From Stratiolaelaps scimitus (lineage: Eukaryota; Arthropoda; Arachnida; Mesostigmata; Laelapidae): a stretch of DNA of 64,000 bases. The translations under genes and the position numbers were made by a program. The stretch spans positions 11,821,501 to 11,885,500 of the forward strand of contig JABWDB010000001.1 in NCBI GenBank assembly GCA_019614645.1, given 5' to 3'. The notes beneath the pieces are model-generated. The model did not search any database and was not told the origin of the DNA. It worked only from the letters and a program-made list of their open reading frames with translations. This document shows, piece after piece, positions 34,621 through 50,778 of this stretch; positions within the stretch are counted from its first letter, which is position 1, and every line of letters begins with the position of its first letter.

Positions 34621-37600
34621 CGAAGTCGACCTACAGCGAACTATTTCGTTATAAAGAACGTGACAGGGAACAGCATCCCATAGATTGACAAGATGACGCT
34701 GTTGGGTTCAATCTGATGTTGAATACCCTATTGTTCAAGATTATCATTCAATATTCCGCTATGAATTGACGTTTGTGTCAGCGTTGATGTCAGCGTTTTA
34801 CGAAATGAAGCTACATTTAATAGACGAGAACTCTGCTTTCTACAAATCCCTCCTGCAAGAAGCTGTATCATGGCTGAAAAGACATGTGGTTCACTACGGC
34901 TGGACATGCCCCCACTTGATTACCGTCCAGATCCGCTATAGACGTTCGTTATATCTGAATATAAGGGGTACACTTTAAGTTGTCCACTGTTACGGTGGAA
35001 TTGCATGGAAACTGCACTGCCTCCAATTTTTTTATTTCGTGAGATATATATGCTACAAAATTATGGTAGGTTCTGGCAATATGTATTTAGACAACACAGT
35101 CGCCGATGTCATGATTGCCATACCAGCCTCGTAGACAACGATGAACTTGAGAGATTTTACCAGTTTCACTGAAATTACAGCTCTAATCAAAATGTACTAG
35201 TGTATTATTCATGATGTGATAACATACGATCATGAGGATGTCATCATCAGCGAAGATCGCCACCGAGCGAAAACAAATGCGTTCGTTTCAAAACCCGATT
35301 TGTATCGATCGAGCGCAATTTGTCCAGATCATTCCAACTACGAGCATTATTATTAGGGCAACGACAATGATCACTCATGTCAACAAATGAAAACTACAAC
35401 AGCCAATAAGATCGATTTATCTGGCCAATAACGACACATCGAACTCCTCCACATACAGCGGTCCAGTGCCTTCCACCTACATTCATTCATATTTCAAGGG
35501 CGTAACAACCCGCAGGACCGATTCACACCTTGAGCACCTATCGAACACAACACACTCGAAGTACCTTCATCTCAAAAACATTTATTGATTTATTTTCCTC
35601 TTCTCGTTTTTTGTTGTTGCTGTTGTTGTTGTCATATTCTCCTTTATTTTCACGTCGTGGCCACCATTTGTCTTTCTCACCTTCGTCTCCGTATCATCAT
35701 CTGTTCGTTCCTCTCTCGATTTCTTTTTGCTCTGCTTACCTCATCATCAGCATTACTATTTTCTCATTAATATTTCTCTCTCTTTCTTGCATCATCATCA
35801 TCGTCGTCATCATCATCATCACCATTTAGTTTTCATTGCATTATTACTTTTATAAATAACGCTTTGGACACGTCAGACTACGGCCACCGCCGTCGGCAGG
35901 CGCGAGGCGTCTGACGCCCTCCTTAAAAATGCTACCTGCTCCTCCATCCTCTCGGCATATTCCTCTTCCGGCTGTTCGGCTAATCGTGCATTCATCATCA
36001 TTAGCATTATTATTTTCATTATTATTATTATTAATCAACCCGTATATCTATCAACTTCCCAACGCTCTTTCCCGTGCCAACCCGTCGACCGAACGCCATT
36101 AACAGTTTGGGGGTCTGCGGGTGCCCCCGGCTCCACCGTGTTTCTACAGTGGCATCGTCTTCATCTCTAACGACATTGCCTGCGGAACCTCGAATTCTCC
36201 ATCCCAGTTGCTCCATTGGTTCGTTTACCCACCATCCAGTGCTTCATTACTACCTTGGCCGTATGCTTATCATGACGAATGTTATATTATTACTATTACC
36301 ACCATTATAATTATTATAATTGTTGTTGTTGTTGTTGTTGTTGTTATTCGTTTGTGCACGCTCTTGTTGTTGTTGTTGCTATTTTGTTGTCATAATGCTT
36401 ACACTGCTGTCTGAATACCACCTCAATCTCGCGTGGTAGCTAGCCATGTCCTTATTCGGTATCGCCATTATATTTATATAGTACAAAATTGAGGCTAAGA
36501 TGGATCGGAGAAAGGACAGAGGTTGCCTGCCAATGGAAGGGAAAGCCTTTAAAGTTCAGTTTGTCAACTCGTGAAACCTCTCTTCTATCTTTACCGACGT
36601 CCGCACCAGGTCCTCAGTTGAGTCCTCCGAAATCGGTGCCCCCGAGCCAATTTCAGTCTGTACTCTCTACCACGCGTTTTCTTGGCCGCAGGCCACGTCC
36701 GTTTGTCATCTGTTCGTCTGGCCGTGATCTGTATATGTGTGTTTTTGTGTACGCTGTTAAATCTCGTTGTAATGTAGTTTCAAGTTCAGGTCACATGTCG
36801 TGACTTGACGCTGGTGGTGGTAACGACAAATACAATGCCAGTGAAGGTATCGGCCGGCCTTCGCCAGCGCCTCACCGTGAACTACTAGTATGGAGAATAG
36901 TAATAGAATGAAGAATGAACGTTTATATTGTATTATATATGTACTTGTGTCTTTGAGAAATGAATGAATTAGTGAATGCTACTCACTAAGAGCTTCGTCG
37001 TTTCAAGGCAAGTCGGTTGCTGTTGTTGTTTTTGTTATTGTTGTTGTTCTTTTTCCTATGCTTCCTCATAAGCTTCTCCCCATTCCTCTCATGTGATCAG
37101 TTACACCACAAAGTGCCCCACAAAGCGGGAAGTTTCCAACGTTCTAATCAACGAATTCATTGTAATCAACGAATGTAGGTTATCGTCCCTCGGGTGGTTC
37201 GATATCACACTTGCTAACTTTTCACTTCTCCCGATATCTCAGCTATCCATCATCACCCATCGATCGATCGACATGTGTGAATTTGTACGGTTATTACTAA
37301 ATGATAAGCAAGAAGTCTAAGCGAGACAGAACGAGCGCGAAACTGACACGGGTGTGTAACATAAACAATTTAAATGATTTCGTCATGCGTTTGTTAATAT
37401 GCTATTTCGTCTTCATTCGTATCGAATTCCTCTGATCGGGGTATGTTACAGAACGATATGGTGGCCTTGTATGCGATCGAACCTGACAGCGTGGAACGTG
37501 AAATACGGACAACACTTTCTGTTCGGTCTGCCGTCCGGATACCTATTCCATTATGAATTTATCGACTATTGCTCGGGTCTACTCCTCTGCGGTACTCCTC

Positions 37601-39070
37601 GCCCGGAGACTTCGGATCCTCTTCGATCCTTGGTTGATAGGAAATACTCAAACCATATATATATATGCGTGTGTTTGTGTTTGCCTGTGTTTCTCCCCCA
37701 CATTCGCTTGTCCATGGACGCGTCGCACATTTCATAACAGCCTAAAATTATTATTATTATTATCATAATTATTCTTATCGTATACCCTACCTCTTCCTAG
37801 AACACCTCAACTAGCCCCCATAATCGGTCCTCATCTACAGACAATCTTCTGTTGGTTACTACTCAAGTCTAAATCTTTAAATAGATCGTGCAGTCTCTTG
37901 TACGGCCTACACCCAGACCCCAACGGAAATAACCCATTTTGACCCCAATACATCAATACCTCAAGACGCTCTGGTATTTCTATTCTTCTTGCCATTTTGT
38001 CCATCATTTCTGGTCTATCTAGCTCCAATTAAATTCACCTTATCCATTATCTATATATATATATATATATATCAATCCCATCGTGTGTCTCTTTGTCACA
38101 CCATACATCGTCTCCGTATTATTACTACTTAATGGAAAGAAGCCGCATTGGTTATCTTTCTTCGATTACCTCGTTGCTGTTGTAATAATCATCATTATAA
38201 TCATAATCATCATCATCGTCATTAGTATCCTTAATTATTATTATAATTCACCTCCCGTATGCTTCCGCTGCCGCTTTTGTGTTTGTATTTATTTAATATA
38301 TTCCTAATAACGTATATGGTACGTCATATTGTGTCTTCTGTAATCTGTTCTTCTACTTCTGGTAGTCGTCTAAAATATAGTAATAACGTTGTTGTTGTTG
38401 TAGTTGTTTTCTACACGTGTCAATAGGTAGACTGGTTGGTTCATGTACTGTCGCTGTGTGACTGTGTATGTTACTGCGTATGCTATTCATATTCGGGGTG
38501 TCTGTACATATTGTTATTACTACTATAGTTATTTTGTTGTTGTTGTTGTTGTTGTGTCGTCCTCGTCTCCGTTGTATTATCCTGAATTATTATCATTATT
38601 ATTATTATTATTCAGTCTTGTTTAAGCTGCTCATCCTGCTATATTTTATCTTGTACCGTGAATGAGACCGCGTCTTTGTGAACAGTGCCTATCTCTCTTT
38701 GTGTTCTCGTGTTTTTTTTTTACCTCGAGTAAGCAACCGCCGACAGTCATCAATGTATCTATAGTAGAATATATATTTCAATCAATCACTCTCTCAAACA
38801 GTTGTTTGTTTTTGATACAGATCATCGTCATCATCATTATTATCATCATCACCATGGAAAAACCATCGAGCCACGCCACAGATGTGATAGAGTGACCACC
38901 GACACTGATTAAAGACCATCATCAACTCTTATATCAATCAACCATGAACCACGAATGAATCAATTCAACGATTATTCGCGTGCTCTCTCTCTCTCTCGCT
39001 CTCAATACATCCACCTTACCCATGCACACACCCATTTTCGTTATCTGCATAAGCATTCGAACTGTGGCTC
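34620..39070. other. Gene-poor region rich in simple repeats
   Basis: Long runs of GTT/TTG (36319-36345, 36366-36376, 37020-37050, 38390-38405, 38535-38555), CAT/ATC (35795-35822, 38190-38222, 38824-38853), ATT and (TA)n (38051-38073) dominate. All frames here are short and composed of repeat-encoded residues. No conserved protein was recognised. Confidence 0.6.
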
Positions 39071-39074
39071 TTTC

Positions 39075-42000
39075 TTTCTGAACTTTCTCCTCTCAGTCTC
39101 GGGTAAGTATTTGTCAGTCGTCCGGGTCATTAATAAAAGTGTACGTTAATTCTGCTCCCTGATCGCTGTTGCTGCTGCTGCTACATTCTGCCACCGTCAT
39201 CATTTGTCTTTACATATACTTCCCTTATGCGTTTTAGGTTTCGGTATTCTTGGGGTCCCTTCAGCATAATGGTCGGCCAACGCACAGACAGAACAATCAA
39301 ATAGCGAGCGCTCAACGAAACCTATCATGCCGTCATTGAAGGGTTGTTGGTTGTTATGCTGACTTTTGCCACTGAAAGTCGCTATCTGTTTCCTTGAAGC
39401 GAGCTACGATATTCTTCCGTAGACACTTTTCCTTCCTCTCGATTTTATCCATTACTATTGCTACTGCTCTATTGTTGTCCTGTATTTCTCCACGTGGATC
39501 TTGTTTAGATTTTTACACATTTTCGTCCTTTGCTGGTTTTTGTTGTATCATTTGATTTTGATCTGGTTTTGTAAGCACACCTCAATGTATAATCACACTA
39601 CATTGGCATACCCCTCTTGCTTGGTGCACTCGATTGGATACAGGGATTTTTTTACACTGGCGTTACAAGGATTAGTATTTGGTAAATGTATTTCAATGCA
39701 CAACTACTGTTAATGGATTCAAAGTGAATCGACCCAAGAGCAGAAGGGCCATCCCGCATCAACCAGGAGTTACACCTAGACACATTGGCATTTGTCACCG
39801 TTAGACCGCTGCTACTCACACCATCGGTGATTGTTGTTGTTGTTGTTCAAAGTGTTGCACCCACAATAAGTTGGAAATTTAGCAGTTAACCGTATATGTG
39901 TAACAACGTTGTTGTTCATGCACATCGGAATCATATAAAGCAGCAAAGGACAATATACGAGCGGGTGCTCGCAAGATCGTCTTTTAGTCGGCGATCGCCA
40001 ATCAAGCAAGCACTGCATCCACAGTGTCTACGTCGCAAACAACGACAGATTCCCAGCCACAGCAGTGATAATAAACGATTATTTGTACCAGATGATATAC
40101 GGAAAGCTTCTCGAGCCTTTTGCAAATTGTATACGTTCGCGACTATCGTCTCCTCGCAATGAGATACCAGGTGGTATACAATCATACATTACCTTACTCG
40201 CTGACTCCCCCCCTCTAAGTGATATAATCCACGTTAGCCATTCGCATACCATCGGGCTCTTGATGACAATTGGCAGCATCTTCCGGTGTTTCCTAAGAAG
40301 CGGAGATGGAGTCGACCTCCTAAGTAGAATGAGCACCCCACAGATGTTCTTCGGATTTCTCTCTATTCACCTCCCGCATTCTCTCTCTCTCTCTGTCTCT
40401 CTCCTCAATATCAACATAGAAATCACCCCTGTTTGATTCTGCCTGTTATTCAAATAATCCCCCAACGCGCACGGCGTCATTGTCAAAACAAGCACTCGGC
40501 CGTTGGGACGAGCGTTCACGAGGTGTGTGCTGGCAGTGGATGGATGATGATAGGGCTTGGTTTGACGGGACGGGTATTGTGGTTGGTGATCGTCGCCGCC
40601 GTCGGAGACGTATACAACGTTCATCTCGAACGTATACGATTTGCAAAAGGCTCGAGAAGCTTTCGGTACATTATCTAGTAGAAATAATCGTTTATTAACA
40701 CTGCCGTGGCTGAGAATCTGTCGTTGTATGCGACGTAGACACTGTGGATGCATGACCCGCTGACGCACCTGGAACAGTGCTTGCTTGGTTGGCTATCTCA
40801 AACTGGAAGACGATCATTTGTGAGCACTCGCTCGTATATTGGTCCTTTGCTGCTTTATACGATTCCGATGTGCACGTTCACAAACACACACGGTTAGCTG
40901 CTAAATTTCCAACTTACTTATTGTGGGTGCAACACTTTGAACAACAACAATAACGATGGTGTGAGCAGGAACGTCTGAGCTTTCCCCTCCCAGTCTCGTA
41001 AGTATTTGTCAGTCCTCCGGGTCATTAATAAAATGGTACTATTGATTCTGCTCGTGATCGTTGTTGCTGCTGCTACATTCTGTCGCCGTCATGATTTGCC
41101 TTCACATATATTTTCCTTGTCGTCGTATACGAAATATACCTTGGCTCTTCTGCTCTTGGGTCGATTCACTTTGAATCCATTAACAGTAGTTGTGCATTGA
41201 AATACATTTACCAAATACTAATCCTTGTAACGCCAGTGTAAAAATTCCAGAATCCAATCGAGTGCACCAAGCAAGAAGGGTATGCCAATGCAGCGTGACT
41301 ATACATAGAGGTGTGCTTACAAAACCAGATCAAAATCAAATGATACAACAAAAACAAGCAAAGGACACAGAATCACGTGAAATAAGCTAGGGTACAACAA
41401 ACAATAAACATCCTCGATTTGAACTCGTAAGTGTGATTGTTAAATTGATTAAAGATAAATAATTGATGACGGAGAGTACGAGTGAAAAGCCAAGTGAGAT
41501 AGGTGGAGTGAACCTTCGGTCGATGATGAGAACGGAAAGTTCATTTTTAACTGGCATAGCTGTGGAAATGTCCTGGGAGACGAAGATGCACTCATAAACA
41601 AGATCTATGTGGAGTCGACCGAGCACGAGAAATACAGGACAACAATAGAGCAGCATCAATGGGCTAGTTGCTTGTAATAGTAGTACTAGTAATAGTAATG
41701 GATAAAATGATAGCAGAGATAGAGAGGGAGAGAAAGGGAGAAGTGTGTCTACGGAAGAATATCGCTGCTCGCTTCAAGAAAAAGAGACAGAGCATTTCAA
41801 TGGCAAAGTCACAGCACAAAAACTAACAACCGATAAATGATGCCATGATAGGTTTCGTTGAGCGGTCTGATCTCGCCATTTTATTGTTCAGTCTCCGACT
41901 TGGACTACCGTTAGGCTAGAGGGACCCCAAGAATACCGAAGCCGAATCGTATCCTCGCAACGAGATACCTGGTGGTATACAATCATACATTACCTTACTC

Positions 42001-42197
42001 GCTGGCTTTCCCTCACTCTCTATCTCTTTCTCTCTCTCTCTCTCTAATTGATGTAATCCATGTTAGCCATTCGCACACCGTCGGGCTCTGTCGATATTGT
42101 GAGATTTGTTCTTGCCCTACAAACAACGAACGGCGGCAGTCCGATAACAAATCAATCCCTGCTCACTTGCCGGCCATCTCCACGTATGAGTTATTTA

Positions 42198-42233
<36 letters not shown>

Positions 42234-42950
42234 TCAGTTGCTCTGGCTGCGTCGCTGTGAAAAGCTTAAGAAGGAAACGCGAACGATCTCGACCATCGAA
42301 TGATCATCAACGTCCAACACAACGACTGCAATTGTCGTCAACTATGATGAATACAACTACAACTATTGCTACACTTCAGCTGTTGACGATCCTCCAACGG
42401 TGTGTAAGAACGACGGGGAAGACTGCAGGTATAAGGGATGACAATTGGCAGCATCTTCCGGTGTTTCCTAAGAAGCGCGATGGAGTCGACCTCCTAAGTA
42501 GAATGAGCACCCCACAGATGTTCTTCGGATTTCTCTCTATTCACCTCCCGCTTTGTCTCTCTCTCTCTCTGTCTCTCTCTATTCAATATCAACATAGAAA
42601 TGACCCCTGTTTCATTCTGCCTGTCATTCAAATAATCTCCCAACTCTCGCCTTGTGTGATTGGCCTGTTCCCGCCCCTCATTGAAGTATAAAAAAAACGA
42701 GGACGCCGGTGCTCTCTCTTCGGAGACGGTAGCATTGGCAACAACAAGGACAGCAATAGCATCGGTGTCATCGTCGTGTATTCTTCTCCTTTCGAGTTCG
42801 GCGTCATTGTCACAACAAGCACTCGGCCGTCGGGACGAGCGCCGCGCGTTCACGAGGTGTGTGCTGGCGGTGGATGCATGATGATGGGGCTTGGGGTTTG
42901 ATGAGATGGGTGATCGTGGTTGGTGGTCGTCGTCGCCGCCGTCGTCTGGC
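39075..42950. repeat. Nested direct and inverted duplication block downstream of CK2 alpha
   Basis: Block A (39232-39735) is repeated in inverted orientation at 41150-41945. Block B (39800-40135) is inverted at 40640-40985. A third block (39075-39232) recurs in direct orientation at 40985-41135. A further block (40140-40620) recurs in direct orientation at 41945-42945, immediately beyond the CK2 alpha stop codon, where it would be part of that gene's 3'UTR. Example of the inverted match: CATTAACAGTAGTTGTGCAT at 41178 against its reverse complement near 39690-39715. Matches are imperfect but extend over hundreds of bases. The longer right arm carries about 230 bases (around 41410-41640) not seen in the left. 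Confidence 0.8.
42199..42232. repeat. (TA)n microsatellite in duplicated block
   Basis: About 34 bases of TA dinucleotide, present in the right-hand copy of the direct duplication but not in the left-hand copy. Confidence 0.9.
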
Positions 42951-42981
42951 TTTCTTTCTCTCTCTCTCTCTCACTTGCTCT

Positions 42982-44941
<1,960 letters not shown>

Positions 44942-45407
44942 CGTCACGCCGGCGTCTGCCGCCGTCGGACCCTCCCGATGGTCGCCACCACTAATGCCGC
45001 CAATCAAACTGGACCCCCGTATGTCAACAACGCACCCGCCGATGCTGCCTCGCTAGTCCCGGCTGAAGCAGCAGCACTCACAACAGCAGCGGCAGCAGCA
45101 GCAGCCACCGATGTCGTCGACTTTGGCTATACTGACGGATAGAATAATGAATGCGATTATAATCGTCTCCTGTTTATCCTTGCTGACGAGGCGATTGTGA
45201 TGGATGGAGCCGTTCTGAATGAGTTTACGCCTCGCCGAAGGGCTAGTTTCATTCGCTGGAGCAGGACCGTGGTGGTGTCCACGACCTCTACTACTTCCAC
45301 TCTTGGGACCACGCTCCCGCTTACGCTGATCGAGGGAACGCCTTTGTCTTCGCCTGGTTAGTTCGGCGGAGTAGCGAGAGTAAGCGAACTCCACCACCTC
45401 ACCACCT
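44942..45407 (-). other. CkIIalpha: 5'UTR exon of CkIIalpha with upstream splice acceptor
   Basis: On the minus strand a strong acceptor (T-rich tract, then TTTGTTTCCAG) ends at 45408, so the first coding exon probably begins at 45407, with at least one non-coding exon farther right. A 114-codon upstream frame (45397 to 45053) beginning MVEFAYSRYS lies in this leader and ends in a Cys-rich run. It overlaps no known domain and may be a chance uORF. Confidence 0.55.
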
Positions 45408-47856
45408 CTGGAAACAAAAGCCGACGAGAAGATAAAAAAAAAGTGAAGATGATGTTATATATATATATATAGTTGGATGTACAAGAGATAACCTGGGAAC
45501 TAGTCTAGAATCGTCTACACGATGTGTGCACACATGTTGTTTTTCTTTCTGTCATTCAGTGTGCGATAAAATGTTTGCCTCACAACACGAAGCTCTAGTC
45601 CAGTTAACGGCACTCTGTAAAGAATCTTCATAACGTGACCGAAAGCTGAACAATGGTGGCCGAAAAGAAAGAGACCAATAAATGTGCACTCTGATAATTA
45701 GTAATGTATTACTTAATAACATTCACATACGTGGACAATGGCCGAATGGGCACTGTGTCCGAAAAACACGCTGCACTACAAGAACTCATAACCATATTGT
45801 TACGCAGAATGGTAACTGATCACGTGGAAAAGGTTCAGTAACGTAAAAAATGCCATTAGATTATAATAGCATTTTTTACGTTACTGAATCTTCTAGATTC
45901 AGCCTGAGATTTAGTGTAAAGGGGGCGCCTTCGCGGTTCCACTGTGTCCCCCTGGCCTCCCTCGCCTCTCATCGTTGCGGAGCATCGCTACCCAAACTAA
46001 TCATTCACAGCAAATCGACAGTGGGTACAAAATCTTTTAGGCTGTCATTGTTCTTAAGTTCTTGGTTAGCATGCCTGCATGACTCGGGCTTATTGTTCCA
46101 AGCGGTGTCTCGCGAGGAAAACAGCGATCGACTGGCGGATGCCAGTACAAGCTTTGAGGATACCTCGCCGAAACAGGCCGGGAAGGCCCATTACACCCTG
46201 GGGGGAGGAGAGAAGAAGGAAGCTGTTATATAATAGGTACCTCCACACACGGTAGACAGACACAGTGACACACACACACGTGGCAAATTTATCGACAGGA
46301 AGATGCAACCAATATGTGGGACAATACTGGGGCGATGTAGGTGCTCTTGCTGTTTGGCTGTACGCGCCCTCAAACGTACTACAATGTTCGCCCGTGGTCA
46401 AAAAGCGCACCAAGCATTGCTAAGCACACGAGATCAGTTTAAGAAGAACGCGATGCGCAGCGCTAGCATTAGCATCGGCTAACAGGATTTAGAAAGTAAT
46501 GCCCGCAGATAGGAGGATCATTGACAAAATGCAGCAATGTTTAAAACAAGTCCCGAAGCCCGAAGTCCCGTCGACGACATGACTCGCAAAACGTAGTGGC
46601 GATTATGACGACGCTGATTGTAGTAGTAGTAATAGTAGATATTAGGCAACACGTCACAATATCTGTTCGCTCCTGCAGCTTTGCCGCTGTCGCGACCCCG
46701 GCAGCTGCTGTTATGTAGAGACATTTGAGCATTTACAATAAAGGAGCGTACCTCTCCACGGCCGAACAAAATAACCTAGGGACGCTATTCTATAAAATTG
46801 ACTATCGGGAATATACAGGAGACAAAAAGGTAGGCGGTATGTAATTAAATACCATAGGGGTTTAGAGACGTGGGCGTTGTGAAAAAAAAATACAAAACAC
46901 GACACAGGAGGCACATAATCGACAGGACCATATCGAAATGAAGCCGCAATGCCCGATCAGTGTACGTCAATTCTACCAACAAAGGAACTCGATAACGATA
47001 AAGCGCCAAGGGACAGCCAGCACAGCACACTGATTGATGTAGGACAACGAATCGGATAAGGGATCATCAAGGCCGCATTGCGGCAACCGAGCGCGGCTGC
47101 GATCGTCAACACGAACCGGTAACAGGCGCCACCAGCAACAAGTACAACAACGACATAGCTACGAATTTCCACAACAATGCACCTGATAGATCGAGCTCAT
47201 CAATGGCTCATCTCTCCTCTCGGATCGAACAGTGCAAGAGCCACGGCGCGCTATGCCGAGACAGACGCTGTTCACCTATTTCCGACAACGCTGATCGATT
47301 GTCGACAGGTCCACGAGCGACAACAACGCGTTGTTACACCAAGGCAGACGAGGCTCGTTCGCTCGACGGCCTGCGGGTAAAGAGTGCACTAAGACAGTAG
47401 CAGCAGCGGTAGCAGCATGCACACCACACCGCGTGTGAATGCAGAAAAAAAAGGGCGAAAAAGGCGAGCAGCGCGGGGAGACAATTAACGGGGCAACCGG
47501 TTAATTGATAGTCTGGCGCTGTACACGCACAATTTCCGTTAGGCAGCAAGTGAACGGTGTATGAAGATGACACTGTTGGCAATACTACGAACACCTTCCG
47601 ACGATCGATCGATGTGAGTTTTTTCGTTTTGCGAAATAAGCTGCCGCTAACCCAAAGTCGCACGTATTCTACTGAAGCGTTGTATAGGACCGACAGGCAA
47701 TAAGAGTGATCTTTGGCCCACACGGATGTGTACATACACACGGCCAACAAGACACAGACGGCTACTCATTCAAAGCGCCGGCAGATCTTGCCACGGTCAT
47801 GACTAATACCGATGCGATAACCATCCGAGTGGAAACGTCAGCACAGTATACACTGT

Positions 47857-47908
<52 letters not shown>

Positions 47909-49500
47909 TAATCCTACTTTGATTAAACATGTGCTATAATTGCTGCGGTATTACTGACGTAACAACACCACACCCGAACGAAATCGACTGTCGAGGTGCT
48001 GAACCGATTTTCTAACGAAACGCAGAACAAGCATGACGAAAAATTCAATGCACCGGCAGAGACGAGAGCTCGATGTACGAGAACCGGCGAGAACATGCAC
48101 TCGGGGAGTTTTTCGGCTGTTCAGTACTGTACACGACGTCTTTGTCCCTCCTGGCTTCTCTCGAAATGAACTCGTGCGACTCTCACACATCGAGCGACTG
48201 GCGGCTGGTAGCAGTTCATGCCCTGTTCGCACATTGGCATGAACATCAAAACATCATGAACGAAGCCCGTACTCGGGGCAGGGGCAGTTTTGCCTTCATT
48301 TTCATGTTCTACCATTCGAGATGGTCGATCTCTAACGAATAACGATGTCCTCCGATTCGATTTCAGTATAGCAAACATACACCTTGGGTCCTTTTACATC
48401 AGCACGGTGTTGGATAGCTGGCCGGATAGTTTTATGCTTGTGATAGTTAAACGCCGTGTGCTTGGTAGGCACACTCACTTCGACATCCAAATACACAAAC
48501 AACAGATACGCACCGGTGTATACGGCGCTGCCTTCCTTGCAACACACACACAAGACGTATGTAACACTGAACTAAGCCGGTGGCTGGTGATTTCGTTGGT
48601 GATTCCTGCTGCTAGCAACATAACAATTCATGCAGTAGCAGCCGCAGTAGTGGTAATTCGGCGGCCAACACAGCGAACGAACGGGCACGCACGGCAATTC
48701 GACTAGATTCATATATATATACGTACACACGTCAGGCTGCTACGGCGACGACGACAACGACGGCGGCGGCGGCGGCAGCGGCATTGACTATTGACGCTAA
48801 TGAGAAAACAACTATTCAACAATGTAGTGAGATAGACGTGCTTGCTCTCTCGTTGTTCTGGGATCTTCCAGGCTAAGCCGGGCCTGCTGCTGCAGCAGAA
48901 CCCGGTTGACCCGCAGCAGCGGCACAGCAGTAGCCGCTGATAGATAGACGATGAACGAACGAACTATATACACCGACGAGGTTGGACAAACCCCGCTGGT
49001 TTTCAATAATCCACTGACGCTTATTAATGAGACGGATCGATGTCGTTGGTACGCCACAGGCACTGTCGACACTCTGGGGACACTCACCACACGTTGGACG
49101 AACCGCGCAACGCTCGGCTTATGCGATAAACGAGCAAAATTTCACCAAGGCGAGGCCTAGAACAAGCAAAACATGGCCTCAAGATGGCGGACGCAACGCT
49201 GGACCGACACAAATGTTGGCGCCAAAATTCAACTTGCACCAGAGCCAGCAGACACAGCAGCGGCGATAGTGGGGCAGCAGAAACGACAACAGCCCGCTTT
49301 AGCAGAGGCAGTAGCCGCAGCAGAGCATCAGCGTCAGCGGTGGCAGCAGAAGCTAAATACGCCCGTGAGCCCGAGTTCGTAAAGGGCGGTCACAGCAAAC
49401 CATGGGCTGCGGCTACTATTTTCGTTACTGCCGCCGGGGCTCAATTTCTGATTGGGCGAACAGTGTTGCTGTACTTAAAGATGCTACCTTAATTGGTTGG
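45408..49500. other. Upstream region of CkIIalpha, no confirmed gene
   Basis: Probably holds the promoter and a non-coding first exon, which I cannot place. It contains (TA)n at 45455-45473 and 47860-47905, a perfect hairpin at 45834-45888, and GC-rich trinucleotide stretches (ACG/GGC near 48745-48780, CAG near 48880-48920 and 49250-49345). Open frames on both strands are short or repeat-encoded. Confidence 0.5.
45834..45888. other. Perfect 20-bp hairpin, 15-base loop
   Basis: The left arm TTCAGTAACGTAAAAAATGC (45834-45853) and the right arm (45869-45888) are exact reverse complements separated by 15 bases. Four more outer pairs follow with one G-T wobble. This could be a small inverted-repeat element or a structured RNA. 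Confidence 0.8.
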
Positions 49501-50690
49501 ACCATGGGCGAAATATGAGAGATCCTTTTCATGCTTCGTGTGTCCATCGTTTTCTGGCGGGCATGTCACACTATGTCGGTCGTCGTGGGGCTACAGCTTG
49601 AGGGGGGCGGCTTAAGGATGCATACGTTATACAGACACACAGGGAATGAAATTGATGATACGTTTTGTGTTATCGGTTGCTAGTCATAAATGAACAAAAA
49701 AAAAGACGGTATATCAGCACAGTGCGAGGGGACCAAAGGGAATCGCCTGCTTTTTTTTTGCAGTATCACACACAGTTGACAGTCATTGGAACGTTTATGA
49801 TGATGCGGCCAGTGAAGAAGAGCGTTCCCGAACTGATCACCATTTGCATGAACTGCGAAATATGTGCGACAATAATCATGGCGTCTTTCCGTTGCTCAAA
49901 AATTTTTGTCGTCAGTTGCAGTAAAAGAAACATCAACTCCCCCTGGTGACATCCCTAGCTTAGCCTTTAGGTGTTACTCTGACAACCTGTTGGGTCCATC
50001 TTCGCTCAATTCTTTCCACCGTTCGTGCCTATTATACCTTCTATCATTAGTGTTATGTCCCGATGTTGTCACGGTCATCATTAGCATTCATCAACCACAG
50101 TTGAGAGGACCGACAGGCCAATTGTGACCCCTGTCGTACCTGGCACGAATCGACCGTTCTGAAAGCCTGTGAGACGTGTCGTTTTTAAAACCGGCAGCGT
50201 ACTTTCATTCAAAGGCCTTTCGTGCATACTCATGAACGACCTATATATACATCTATATATAAGGCTCGAATTTAATTCCAATATAAATAAATATCTCCTC
50301 ATTTAATTTGTTCCCATCCAGTTGTTGATGTTGTCTAGTTGTTGTGGATTCGAGTCCCGCGATGTGTCATATCCCTTCGAATAAAAAGGTGTGCTATTAT
50401 ATTGTATTCCAATAATCACAGAAAATTCGGTGACATACAATTTCGTCCCGCATTCCTAATCTGTTTTACATATGTTATATTTATCGAATAGGCGGTAATA
50501 ATCAATAAAAATCAACACAGTATTTATAGTGAACGATTTCCCTTCATCGTAGCGCCATATCTAATCAAATATGTGTATACTGAAAGTATACTTATTTTCT
50601 ATTCTACAGTACAGTATATTTTCTATAAGTTTAAATGCAGATATACAATATATATACATATATATTGTAAAGTTTGTGTGGCGTCGCGTC
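49500..50690. other. Non-coding spacer
   Basis: No frame above 100 codons and no recognised repeat. A palindromic ACAATATATATACATATATA segment lies near 50645. Confidence 0.4.
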
Positions 50691-50778
50691 GTTGCTCGAC
50701 CCGCCCGGCACCATCTAAAGGCCCCCCTGTAACCATTGCTGAATCCGCTATAGGCAACATCACACATGGTGTGATGTT

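Noticed and set aside
34620..39070. Ser/Leu/Tyr-rich frames as novel proteins
   Set aside because: They are encoded by GTT, CAT and ATT runs with no splice support or conserved motif.
41972..42691. 239-codon plus-strand frame
   Set aside because: It is driven by CT and TA repeats and by the duplicated block downstream of CK2 alpha. No domain is visible.
39075..42950. CRISPR array or composite transposon
   Set aside because: The repeats are long, few, imperfect and in mixed orientation in a eukaryotic genome. No transposase lies between the arms.
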